A stretch of 64,000 nucleotides of DNA from Promicromonospora thailandica (GTDB lineage: Bacteria; Actinomycetota; Actinomycetes; Actinomycetales; Cellulomonadaceae): positions 124,001 to 188,000 of the forward strand of contig NZ_JAMTCS010000007.1 of assembly GCF_024171955.1 (NCBI RefSeq), given 5' to 3'. Positions 16,953 to 24,640 of this stretch are shown piece after piece (positions within the stretch are counted from its first letter, which is position 1; each line of letters opens with the position of its first letter). The translations under genes and the position numbers were made by a program. The notes beneath the pieces are model-generated. The model worked only from the letters and a program-made list of their open reading frames with translations, ran no database searches and was not told the origin of the DNA.

Positions 16953-17759
16953 TCAGAGCACGTGCGAGAGGAAGTTCTTGGTGCGCTCGTGCTGCGGGTC
17001 GTCCAGGACCTCCCCCGGCGGACCCGACTCGACGATGACGCCGTCGTCCATGAACACGACGTGGTCGGCCACCTCACGGGCGAACCCGATCTCGTGCGTC
17101 ACCACGATCATGGTCATGCCGGACTCCGCGAGGTCCCGCATCACCGCCAGCACCTCGCCCACGAGCTCGGGGTCCAGGGCCGACGTCGGCTCGTCGAACA
17201 GCATGAGCTCCGGGTCCATCGCCAGGGCCCGCGCGATCGCCACGCGCTGCTGCTGGCCGCCGGAGAGCTGCGAGGGGTAGTGGTCGGTCCGGTCCGACAG
17301 CCCCACGCGCTCGAGGAGCCCCGCCGCCCGCTGCCGGGCCTCCCGCTTCGACAGCCCCTTCACCTGCACGGGCGCCTCCATGACGTTCTCCAGCGCCGTC
17401 ATGTGCGGGAAGAGGTGGAAGCGCTGGAACACCATGCCGATGCGTGAACGCTGGCGCGCGACGACCTTGGGGTGCAGCCGGTGCAGCACGCCCTTGGCGT
17501 CCTCGCGGTACCCCATGCGCTCGCCGTCGACGACGACCGAGCCACCCGTGATCTCCTCCAGCTCGTTGACGCAGCGCAGCAGCGTCGACTTGCCCGACCC
17601 GGAGGGCCCGAGGATCACGGTGACCGACCCGCGCGCGACGTCGAGGTCCACCCCCTTGAGCACGTGCACGGCCTCGTGGCCGTGCCCGAAGACCTTGTGC
17701 ACGGCACGCACCGAGACCATGGTCCCGGCGTCGGCCGGTGCGGTGTCCGCGACGCTCAT
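16953..17759 (-). CDS. Polar amino acid ABC transporter ATP-binding protein
   Basis: ATPase of a polar amino acid importer, GlnQ/HisP type, 268 residues. It shows Walker [11 protein letters not shown] (about residues 46-55), Q-loop in FQRFHLFPH, signature [16 protein letters not shown], Walker [13 protein letters not shown] and H-loop [13 protein letters not shown] 17759 overlaps the permease stop as ATGA. Third gene of the operon binding protein - permease - ATPase. The N-terminal 14 residues before the domain are non-conserved. Confidence 0.95.
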   Translation of the reverse strand: MSVADTAPADAGTMVSVRAVHKVFGHGHEAVHVLKGVDLDVARGSVTVILGPSGSGKSTLLRCVNELEEITGGSVVVDGERMGYREDAKGVLHRLHPKVVARQRSRIGMVFQRFHLFPHMTALENVMEAPVQVKGLSKREARQRAAGLLERVGLSDRTDHYPSQLSGGQQQRVAIARALAMDPELMLFDEPTSALDPELVGEVLAVMRDLAESGMTMIVVTHEIGFAREVADHVVFMDDGVIVESGPPGEVLDDPQHERTKNFLSHVL

Positions 17760-18736
17760 GGCGTCACCTCCTTGGCGAGATCGACCTGCACGGTGCCCGC
17801 GGCGGCGATGGCCGCCTGCCGGCCGCCCGGGCCCTTGCCCCGGCCCTTGCGGCCCGTGGTGGTGCCGAACCCGCGGCCGTAGTACTGCTCGAGGTAGTGC
17901 TGCCCCACCATGAGGATCGAGGTGATGAGCAGGTACCAGAGCGCCGCGATGACCAGGAACGGGATGGGCAGGAACTGCCGGTTGCCCATGGCGGACGTCG
18001 CGTAGGTCAGCTCGAACGTGAGCGGCACCGCGACCACCAGGGACGTGGTCTTGAGCATGGAGATGGTCTCGTTGCCGGTGGGCGGCACGATCACGCGCAT
18101 CGCCTGTGGCAGGATCACGCGGCGCAGGATCTTGCCGTCCTTCATGCCGAGCGCCTTGGCTGCCTCGGCCTGGCCGGGGTCCACCGACGTGAGGCCCGCG
18201 CGCATGATCTCCGCGAGGTAGGCCGACTCGTTGAACGCCAGGCCGAACAGCGCCAGCCAGAACGCCGTCAGCACGTCGTCGGTGCGGAACGAGAAGAACT
18301 CCGGACCGAAGGGGATGCCCAGCGAGAGCCGCGGGTACAGCACCGCCAGCAGGCCCCAGAAGATGAGCTGCGTGTAGATCGGCGTGCCGCGGAAGAACCA
18401 GATCCACGCCCAGCTCACCCAGCGCATGACCGGGTTGTCCGAGCGGCGCATGATCGCGAGCGTGATGGCCAGCACCACGGCGATGGCCATGGAGCCGAAG
18501 GTGAGGATCAGCGTCCACATGACGCCGCGCACCACCACGACGTCGCGCAGGTAGAGCCAGACCACGTCCCAGCGGAAGTTGTCGTTGGTCACCAGGGCGT
18601 TGGCCGCCATGGCGGCCAGCACCAGCACCACGGCGGCCGCGACGAGGCGGCCCGGGCGCGGCACGGGCCGCGCGTGGATGCGGTTGGGTACGGGATCGCC
18701 GCCCGACGGCGACGTCTGCGTCGTCACGTCACCCAT
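17756..18736 (-). CDS. Polar amino acid ABC transporter permease
   Basis: HisM/GlnP-family inner-membrane permease, 326 residues. It has about five to six membrane helices and the EAA loop [20 protein letters not shown], which contacts the ATPase, preceded by the typical [14 protein letters not shown] and [13 protein letters not shown]. No second permease is present, so it likely works as a homodimer. The C-terminal 40 residues are basic ([15 protein letters not shown]) and longer than usual. Start ATG 18736 has AAAGGA upstream. Cotranscribed with the ATPase. Confidence 0.94.
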   Translation of the reverse strand: MGDVTTQTSPSGGDPVPNRIHARPVPRPGRLVAAAVVLVLAAMAANALVTNDNFRWDVVWLYLRDVVVVRGVMWTLILTFGSMAIAVVLAITLAIMRRSDNPVMRWVSWAWIWFFRGTPIYTQLIFWGLLAVLYPRLSLGIPFGPEFFSFRTDDVLTAFWLALFGLAFNESAYLAEIMRAGLTSVDPGQAEAAKALGMKDGKILRRVILPQAMRVIVPPTGNETISMLKTTSLVVAVPLTFELTYATSAMGNRQFLPIPFLVIAALWYLLITSILMVGQHYLEQYYGRGFGTTTGRKGRGKGPGGRQAAIAAAGTVQVDLAKEVTP

Positions 18737-18777
18737 TCCTTTCCTCGAAGGTCCCTCAACGTGTCACCCGAAAAGAT

Positions 18778-18831
18778 GAGTGCACGGTACCCGTAGTCGC
18801 ACGTCGTGCGGACCACGGGTGCCGTGCACTC
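18778..18831 (-). terminator. Long hairpin between binding protein and permease genes
   Basis: GAGTGCACGGTACCCGT (18778-18794) pairs with 18815-18831 (17 bp, one G-U). A second small hairpin (GCAC/GTGC) sits in the loop. It lies 12 bases after the binding-protein stop and probably acts as a partial terminator or RNA stabiliser, so that more binding protein than permease is made. Confidence 0.65.
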
Positions 18832-18842
18832 GGCGGGCCGGG

Positions 18843-19778
18843 TCACTCGGCCGGGTTGAGCTCCGCCTCCTCGACGACCGGGTCGGCGCTGCCCCAGGCC
18901 GCGAAGACGTCCGCCAGCGTGCCGTCGTCGATCAGCTTCTGGACGGCGGCCTGCACGGCCTCGGTCAGCTCGTCGTCGTCCTGCGCGACCACGATGCCGT
19001 AGGGCGCCGCGTCGACGATCTCGCCGACGCTCTCGACCGCGCCGTCGGTCTGCTCCGAGGCGTAGGCCGTGATCGGCGAGTCCGCGTACATGGCCTGGAG
19101 CTTGCCGCCCACGAGGTTGGTCGTGACGTCGGCCTGCGAGTCGTAGCGCACGACGTCGATGGCCTCCTCGCCGTCCGCCTCGCACTCCTCGGTGGCCTCG
19201 GTGAGTTCCTCGTCCTGGATGGTCGAGGTCTGCACGCCGATCGTGGCGCCGCACAGGTTCTCGGGGTCGAAGTCCTCGGGGTTGCCCGCGGCGACGCCGT
19301 ACTGCGAGCCGGCCACGGCATAGCTGATCATGTTGGCCTCGGCCGTGCGCTCGTCCGTGATCGTGAAGGACGAGATGCCGACGTCGTACTTGCTGCCGAT
19401 GGCGGGGATGATCCCGTCGAACTGGGCCGACTCGATCTCGGCCTCGAGGCCGAGCACGGCGGCGACGGCGTGGATCGTGTCGATGTCGAAGCCGACCGGC
19501 GTCTTGCCGTCGGCGTCGATGAACTCGGCGGGCGCGTACTCGGTGTTCGAGCCGACCACCAGCGTGCCCTGCTCGGCGATCTCCTCGGGCAGCAGGGCCG
19601 CGATGTCCTCGTCGACCTCGACGGTCGACGGGTCGAACCGCGGCGCGGACGCGCTCGCGTCGTCCGAGGCGCCGGTCGAGCCGCCCGACGGCTGCTGCGA
19701 CGCGTCGGTGCACGCGGTGAGGACGAGGGTGGCCGCGGCGAGTGCTGCCGTGGCGGTCAGGGCGGGAAGCCTACGCAT
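18843..19778 (-). CDS. Polar amino acid ABC transporter substrate-binding lipoprotein
   Basis: Solute-binding protein family 3, 311 residues. The signal peptide ends in lipobox LTAC (Cys about residue 23), followed by a Ser/Gly tether. The mature domain shows GTLVVGSNTEYAPAEFIDAD, GFDIDTIHAVAAVLGLEAE and DVGISSFTITDERTAEANMI, the usual ligand-pocket segments of glutamine/arginine-type binding proteins. It probably binds amino acids; the exact ligand cannot be read. Start ATG 19778. First gene of the transporter operon. Confidence 0.94.
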   Translation of the reverse strand: MRRLPALTATAALAAATLVLTACTDASQQPSGGSTGASDDASASAPRFDPSTVEVDEDIAALLPEEIAEQGTLVVGSNTEYAPAEFIDADGKTPVGFDIDTIHAVAAVLGLEAEIESAQFDGIIPAIGSKYDVGISSFTITDERTAEANMISYAVAGSQYGVAAGNPEDFDPENLCGATIGVQTSTIQDEELTEATEECEADGEEAIDVVRYDSQADVTTNLVGGKLQAMYADSPITAYASEQTDGAVESVGEIVDAAPYGIVVAQDDDELTEAVQAAVQKLIDDGTLADVFAAWGSADPVVEEAELNPAE

Positions 19779-19944
19779 CAGGGGTCTCCTGGTCGGGTGC
19801 TGAACGTCTCACGAGGCCCCTCAGACCCGGCAGATCTCTGTCGTCAGGGGAGCAGAGGACCCGACGGCGCACACGGCGCCTCGATTCGAGTCTCACCCAA
19901 CCGTGACGGGCCCCTTGCGTAAACCCGCAGTTTCGAGACCTATG

Positions 19945-19955
19945 TCACATTGTGA
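19945..19955. promoter_or_regulatory. Small palindrome TCACATTGTGA
   Basis: A perfect 5-1-5 palindrome, 167 bp upstream of the binding-protein gene and downstream of metPS. It resembles CRP-like half-sites (TGTGA/TCACA) but with much shorter spacing than CRP sites. It is a candidate operator for the ABC operon. Confidence 0.3.
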
Positions 19956-20013
19956 TGAAGGGCATGTTTCTCGTAGTTTTCGCCCCCTCGATCCCAGCCT
20001 GACCTGGGACGAT

Positions 20014-20046
20014 GTACGGCCGGTGCCCGCCGGGCACCGGCCGTAC
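20014..20046 (-). terminator. Hairpin terminator after metS
   Basis: A perfect 15-bp stem GTACGGCCGGTGCCC with a GCC loop, 17 bases after the metS stop. Confidence 0.85.
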
Positions 20047-20062
20047 GCCATCGAGGGTCGGA

Positions 20063-20239
20063 TCAGGTGTCGTGCTCGACCGGCTCGTCGGGCCGGTCCT
20101 CGGGCCCGCCCTCGTGCTCCCAGCCGTGCGGGTAGCTGGTGCGCTCGGGCCGCCGGACGATGGCCACGATGCTCACCGCGAGCCCGCCCCAGACGACGAC
20201 GAGCGAGACGATCAGGAGGGCGACGGCCGCTCCGGTCAT
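20063..20239 (-). CDS. metS: Methionine/alanine importer small subunit MetS
   Basis: A 58-residue protein starting MTGAAVALLIVSLVVVWGG. It has one membrane helix (about residues 5-28), then a hydrophilic tail with the family motif YPHGWEHEGG. MetS proteins are the short obligate partners of the NSS-family transporter MetP in corynebacteria (established for MetPS). ATG 20239 overlaps the metP stop as ATGA, so the two are coupled. A hairpin terminator follows. The gene is easily missed because of its size. Confidence 0.9.
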   Translation of the reverse strand: MTGAAVALLIVSLVVVWGGLAVSIVAIVRRPERTSYPHGWEHEGGPEDRPDEPVEHDT

Positions 20240-21798
20240 GACTTACCTCCGTAGGTGGGCCAGGCGACGAAGTCGTCCGGGACGACGCGCCACCGCATCA
20301 GGCTGAGCACCAGCGCCGCGACGACGAACAGGGCGACGGTGCCCCAGCCCATGAGGTTGAGGTACCAGGACGCGTAGCCCTCGTAGCCCTCGGTGATCAG
20401 CGTGACGATGCGCGAGACCAGCATGGCGGTGAGCACCACCGGGCCGAGCACCACGATGCAGAAGGACCACCAGCGGCCCACCTGGATCGTGGACACGCCG
20501 TTCAGGTGGAACCGCATCTCCTCGGTGCGCCGCAGCACCCAGCCGATGACCACCGTGGTGATCACGGCGGACGCCACGATGCCGATGTTGTTGGCCCACT
20601 GGTCCACGGTGTCGAGCGCGATGAGGCCCGTCGTCGTGGAGAACGCCGTCACCGACAGGATGCCCGCCACGACGCCGATGCGGAGCGCGGCCTGCCGGCG
20701 CGTCCAGCCGAACTTCTCCTGGAACGACGCCGAGACCACCTGCAGGATCGACAGCAGCGAGGTGTACCCGGCCATCACCAGCGACCCGAAGAACAGTGCG
20801 CCGAACAGCCAGCCGATCGGCATCTGCGAGACGATCGCCGGGAACGTGACGAACGCGAGGATCGGGCCGGTGAGGCCCTCGAGCTCCCCGACGGCGACCC
20901 CCTGCTCGTGGGCCAGGAAGCCGAGCGCCGCGAAGACGCCGAGCCCCGCGAACACCTCGAAGCCGGAGTTGGCGAACGCCACGACGAAGCCCGGCGACGT
21001 CAGGTTGGCGCGACGCTTCCGGTACGACGCGTACGTGATCATGATGCCGAAGGCGATGGACAGCGAGAAGAAGATCTGGCTGTACGCCGCGATCCAGACG
21101 TTGGGGTCGAGCATCGCGCCCCAGTCGGGCGTGAACAGGGCGTCGAGGCCGTCGACAGCGCCCGGCAGGAACAGCGCCCGGACCACGAGCGTGCCGAAGG
21201 CCAGCAGGAGCAGCGGCATGAAGATGACGTTGACCTTCTCCAGGCCCTTCGCCACCCCGGCGGCCAGCACCACGATCGTGGCCGCCCACACGAGCACCAG
21301 CGGGATCAGCACGGCCGGCACGAAGTCCAGCGTGAACCACGGGTCGGCGCCGCCGACGTCGGCGAGCTGCAGGTAGGTGCCGGTGAAGAACCCTGCCGTG
21401 TCGTCGCCCCACTGCAGCCCGAACGAGTACACGAAGTAGCTCAGGGCCCACGCGATGATCACCGCGTAGTACACGGCGATGGCGAAGCAGATCGCCACCT
21501 GGAACCAGCCGAGGCCCTCCAGCCACCGCTTGACGCGGCGCAGCGCCAGCGGAGCCGAGCCGCGGAACCGGTGCCCGACCGCGTAGTCGAGGAACAGGAT
21601 GGGGATGCCCGCCGTCAGCAGCGCCACGAGGTAGGGCACGATGAACGCGCCCCCGCCGTTCTCGTAGGCCACTCCCGGGAAGCGCCAGATGTTGCCCAGC
21701 CCGACGGCAGAACCCACCGCGGACAGGATGAAGCCCAGCTGCCCGCTGAACTCCTCACGCTTCGCGGGCTCCGCGGTCGTCCTTCGCGCGTCGCTCAT
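20236..21798 (-). CDS. metP: Neurotransmitter:sodium symporter family transporter MetP
   Basis: Sodium-coupled amino acid importer (NSS/LeuT fold), 520 residues with about 12 membrane helices. The N-terminal sodium/substrate site is clear: GFILSAVGSAVGLGNIWRFP (about residues 18-37). Further motifs are NGGGAFIVPYL and SLSIAFGIMITYASY. The adjoining metS identifies it as a MetP-type methionine/alanine importer. ATG 21798 is preferred over the longer frame to 21909 because it starts right before the conserved region and has AGGATCAGGG upstream. Confidence 0.92.
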   Translation of the reverse strand: MSDARRTTAEPAKREEFSGQLGFILSAVGSAVGLGNIWRFPGVAYENGGGAFIVPYLVALLTAGIPILFLDYAVGHRFRGSAPLALRRVKRWLEGLGWFQVAICFAIAVYYAVIIAWALSYFVYSFGLQWGDDTAGFFTGTYLQLADVGGADPWFTLDFVPAVLIPLVLVWAATIVVLAAGVAKGLEKVNVIFMPLLLLAFGTLVVRALFLPGAVDGLDALFTPDWGAMLDPNVWIAAYSQIFFSLSIAFGIMITYASYRKRRANLTSPGFVVAFANSGFEVFAGLGVFAALGFLAHEQGVAVGELEGLTGPILAFVTFPAIVSQMPIGWLFGALFFGSLVMAGYTSLLSILQVVSASFQEKFGWTRRQAALRIGVVAGILSVTAFSTTTGLIALDTVDQWANNIGIVASAVITTVVIGWVLRRTEEMRFHLNGVSTIQVGRWWSFCIVVLGPVVLTAMLVSRIVTLITEGYEGYASWYLNLMGWGTVALFVVAALVLSLMRWRVVPDDFVAWPTYGGKS

Positions 21799-21853
21799 GC
21801 CCTGATCCTGAGGGAAATCCGCCCAAAACGCGAGCCCGTACCACTGTCCGGGC

Positions 21854-23110
21854 TCATCCCGCCAGCAGCTGCCCCACGTAACCGCCCCGGAACACCCCCG
21901 CCGGGTCAAGCCGGGCGGCCAGGTCGGCGAAGTCGGCGAACCGCGGGTACCGGCCCCGCAGCTCGCCCACCGGGACGGTGAACAGCTTGCCCCAGTGCGG
22001 CCGCGCGCCCAGCGGCAGCAGCGCCGCCTCCAGCTCCGGCAGCACCTCGCGGACGGCCGCCCAGTCCTGCCGCCAGGTGAAGTGCAGCGCCAGGCTGTCC
22101 TCCCCCGTGGTGCTGAGCCACTGGTCGTCGCCGGCCACCGTGCGGATCTCCGACGTCAGCAGCAGCGGACCCACCCGCTCCCCGAGCGCCCGCACCGCGC
22201 GGACGGCGTCGGGCCCGGCGGAGCGCGGCAGGAGGTACTCCGACTGCAGCTCCTCGCCGAGCGACGGCGTGAAGTCGAGCCGGAAGTGCGGGAGCCGCTC
22301 GAACCACGGACCGGGGACACCGCCCTGCTCGGTGCACGCCACCGCCGCGACGTCGGGGAGCGGGTGCATGGCCCGGGTCGCCGGGACGGCCCCGAGACCG
22401 GTGGGCAGGGTCGGTGCGGCGCCCACGCCGTCGTCGACACGCGACTTGCACCAGACCATGCGGACGTCCGGCTCGAACCAGCTCGTGAACACGCTGACCG
22501 AGTAGGCGCTGCCCATCACGGCGTCGAGGTTCTCGGTCAGCGCGTCCCACGACAGGCCGGTGAACACGTCCTGCCGCACCTCGAAGGCGGGCACGGTGGC
22601 GAGCTCGACCCGGGTGACGACGCCGAGGGCGCCGAGGGCCACCACGGAACCCGGGAAGTCGGCGTCGCCGCGGCGCAGGGTGAGCACCTCGCCCGTGGCG
22701 GTCAGCAGCTCCACGCCGACGACGTCGCCCGCGAGCGAGCGCGTGCCGTCACCCGAGCCGTGGGTACCGGTGGCGACGGCGCCCGCCACCGAGATGTGCG
22801 GGAGCGACGCCATGGCGGTCAGCGCCCGGCCCTGCGCGTGGAGCGCGGGGGCGACCTCGCCGTACCGGAGCCCGGCCCGCACGGACGCGACACCGGTGGC
22901 CGGGTCGACATCGAGCGGCGGGCGGCCGTCGTCGAGCAGGTCGAGCTGGACGTGCACGCCCGTCGTGTCGGCGACGTCGTTGAACGAGTGGCGCGAGCCG
23001 AGCGCCCGGACGCGGGGCTCGCCGGCGACGATGCCGGCGAGCTCCGCGAGCGTCCGGGGGTGCTCGACGCGTGCGGAGGAGTAGGTGAGGTTCGCGGCCC
23101 AGTTCTTCAC
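21854..23110 (-). CDS. Alditol oxidase (FAD-linked, AldO family)
   Basis: Oxidises sugar alcohols such as xylitol, sorbitol or glycerol at C1 with oxygen, giving H2O2. 418 residues, the same length as Streptomyces AldO. The N-terminal PCMH FAD domain has ALGSRHSFND, whose His41 matches the histidine that carries covalent FAD. The C-terminal substrate domain keeps the active-site pattern SEIRTV (Glu and Arg) and LHFTWR (His and Thr). Start is GTG 23110, with only a weak ribosome site. No signal peptide, so it acts in the cytoplasm. The substrate range is inferred from the family. Confidence 0.9.
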   Translation of the reverse strand: MKNWAANLTYSSARVEHPRTLAELAGIVAGEPRVRALGSRHSFNDVADTTGVHVQLDLLDDGRPPLDVDPATGVASVRAGLRYGEVAPALHAQGRALTAMASLPHISVAGAVATGTHGSGDGTRSLAGDVVGVELLTATGEVLTLRRGDADFPGSVVALGALGVVTRVELATVPAFEVRQDVFTGLSWDALTENLDAVMGSAYSVSVFTSWFEPDVRMVWCKSRVDDGVGAAPTLPTGLGAVPATRAMHPLPDVAAVACTEQGGVPGPWFERLPHFRLDFTPSLGEELQSEYLLPRSAGPDAVRAVRALGERVGPLLLTSEIRTVAGDDQWLSTTGEDSLALHFTWRQDWAAVREVLPELEAALLPLGARPHWGKLFTVPVGELRGRYPRFADFADLAARLDPAGVFRGGYVGQLLAG

Positions 23111-23150
23111 CGGACCAGGGTGCCACTCCTCGGCGCCGGGCCAGGCCTCG

Positions 23151-23555
23151 TCAGGCGCTGGCCGCGGCGCTGCGGACCACGGGGATCCGCTGACTGATAC
23201 CGACCATGTCCAGGACCTCCATCACCACGGCCGACGGCTCGCGCAGGAGCACGGGCGAGCCCGTCTCCTCGCCGAGCACGAACACCTGGAGGATGAAGGC
23301 GACGCCGGACGAGTCGATGAACGTGACGTCCCGGGCGTCGACGATGACGGGATCGGGATCAGGTCGTGCGGCGAGCGTGGCCATGGCCGAGCTCGCGTTC
23401 TCGCGCAGCAGCGCGTCGATGTCGCCCCAGAGGGTCAGCACCGTGCCCTCGTAGGTCGTGCGGCAGGAGATACCGGATCCCGCGCGGCCGGGAGCCATGT
23501 CCTGCGCTGAGTCTGACGGGAGAGGGTCCATGGGGTCATTCGCTCCGTCCTGCAT
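23151..23555 (-). CDS. STAS-domain protein (anti-sigma factor antagonist type)
   Basis: A 134-residue protein with a STAS domain from about residue 30. It contains VLTLWGDIDALLREN and VIVDARDVTFIDSSGVAFIL, the loop carrying the phosphorylatable serine of SpoIIAA/RsbV proteins. These proteins normally switch a sigma factor by binding its anti-sigma kinase, but no such kinase is nearby, so it is an orphan. ATG 23555 has GAGG 8 bases upstream; an ATG at 23597 would add 14 residues. It ends 40 bases before the alditol oxidase start, so cotranscription is possible. Confidence 0.88.
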   Translation of the reverse strand: MQDGANDPMDPLPSDSAQDMAPGRAGSGISCRTTYEGTVLTLWGDIDALLRENASSAMATLAARPDPDPVIVDARDVTFIDSSGVAFILQVFVLGEETGSPVLLREPSAVVMEVLDMVGISQRIPVVRSAAASA

Positions 23556-23800
23556 TGGTCGGGCCTCGGCTTCAATTGGACACTGACTGGCACTCACTTG
23601 CTTGGGGGGCGCTCACTTGGACACTTCTTGATTCTCTCTGACCCCTCCTTGGTGCAGAAGGGCAAGAATTGCCTAAGACGAGTGTTCACCCGGCACTGGG
23701 CTTCCGTCCAGCCCCCCGGCGTTACGGTCACGTTGCACCGCGGAGAACTCGCGCCCTCCGCGGCGTCGCGAACCCGTCCGGCACCCCGCCCGAGCCGGGC

Positions 23801-24268
23801 TCAGAGGGGGTCGGTCACGTCCGCGACCGTGGCGTCGAGCGCCGACGTGAGGTCGACGGCATCGACCGTGACGCCCACACCGTGAGCGCCTCCGCCGATC
23901 GACACGGGCCCCGGCTCGCTGAGCCGGGAGTCCGCGACGACGGGCCACCTGTGCAACGCCCCGAAGGGCGTGATCGTTCCCCGCACGTAGCCCGTGACCT
24001 CGAACGCGACGTCCTTGTCCGGCATCGAGAGGCGCGAGACCCCCAGGAGCGCACGCAGCCTGGGCCAGGAGATCTGCCGGTCCCCGGGCACGAGGACGAA
24101 CAGGAAGTCGTCGTCCGCGCGGCGCACGACGATCGTCTTGATCAGCTTCGACGGGTCGACGCCGCGGAGCGCCGCCGCCTCCGCGAGACTGCCCACCTGA
24201 CCGTGCCGCGTGATCTCGAACGGGATGCCCGCGGCCTCGAGTGCGGCCACCGCTCGTTCTTCGCTCAT
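23801..24268 (-). CDS. ybaK: YbaK/EbsC-family aminoacyl-tRNA deacylase
   Basis: Probably hydrolyses mischarged tRNA (Cys-tRNA-Pro in the studied YbaK). 155 residues, the family length. Key elements are PSKLIKTIVVR with the catalytic lysine, DKDVAFEVTGYVRGTITPFG (the GxxxP substrate-pocket strand) and the C-terminal SIGGGAHGVGVTVDAVDL. It is stand-alone, not fused to prolyl-tRNA synthetase. Start ATG 24268. The 200 bp upstream of the STAS gene next door hold no other gene. Confidence 0.93.
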   Translation of the reverse strand: MSEERAVAALEAAGIPFEITRHGQVGSLAEAAALRGVDPSKLIKTIVVRRADDDFLFVLVPGDRQISWPRLRALLGVSRLSMPDKDVAFEVTGYVRGTITPFGALHRWPVVADSRLSEPGPVSIGGGAHGVGVTVDAVDLTSALDATVADVTDPL

Positions 24269-24331
24269 ACCAGTTTCCTATCCCGAAATCGCGAGTCTGC
24301 GATGTCTCACCATATGGTCAAGGTTCGATGG

Positions 24332-24640
24332 TCACGACTCGTCGTACTCGGTCCGCTCCGTACGCCAGTACTCGGCACCGTCCCGCGTGCGCTGGACCAG
24401 GCCCTGGTCCACCATCGCACGACGCAGCCCCACGGGGTCCCTCGCCAGCTCCCGGAGCCGGTCGGTGAGCTCACGCTCGGTCATGGGCTCCAGCAGCACC
24501 GGCATCGCCCGGGCGGCCAGGTAGCGCGTCACCGCGAGCTTGTCCCGCCACCGCCGGGGCATCGAGTCCAGCAGGCCCGAGCGCAGGAACCGTCGTGGGT
24601 CGCCGGCAGACTTCTCGGCCGACGCGGGTTCTGCCGTCAC
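24332..24640 (-). CDS. DUF2087 domain protein
   Basis: A 102-residue soluble protein. The core (LDSMPRRWRDKLAVTRYLAA, LTDRLRELARDPVGLRRAMV, LVQRTRDGAEYWRT) matches the DUF2087 pattern, a small winged-helix-like domain found alone or fused to transcriptional regulators. Its ATG overlaps the stop of the M15 peptidase gene by 4 bases, so it is translated from the same transcript. Function unknown; nucleic acid binding is possible. Confidence 0.82.
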   Translation of the reverse strand: MTAEPASAEKSAGDPRRFLRSGLLDSMPRRWRDKLAVTRYLAARAMPVLLEPMTERELTDRLRELARDPVGLRRAMVDQGLVQRTRDGAEYWRTERTEYDES

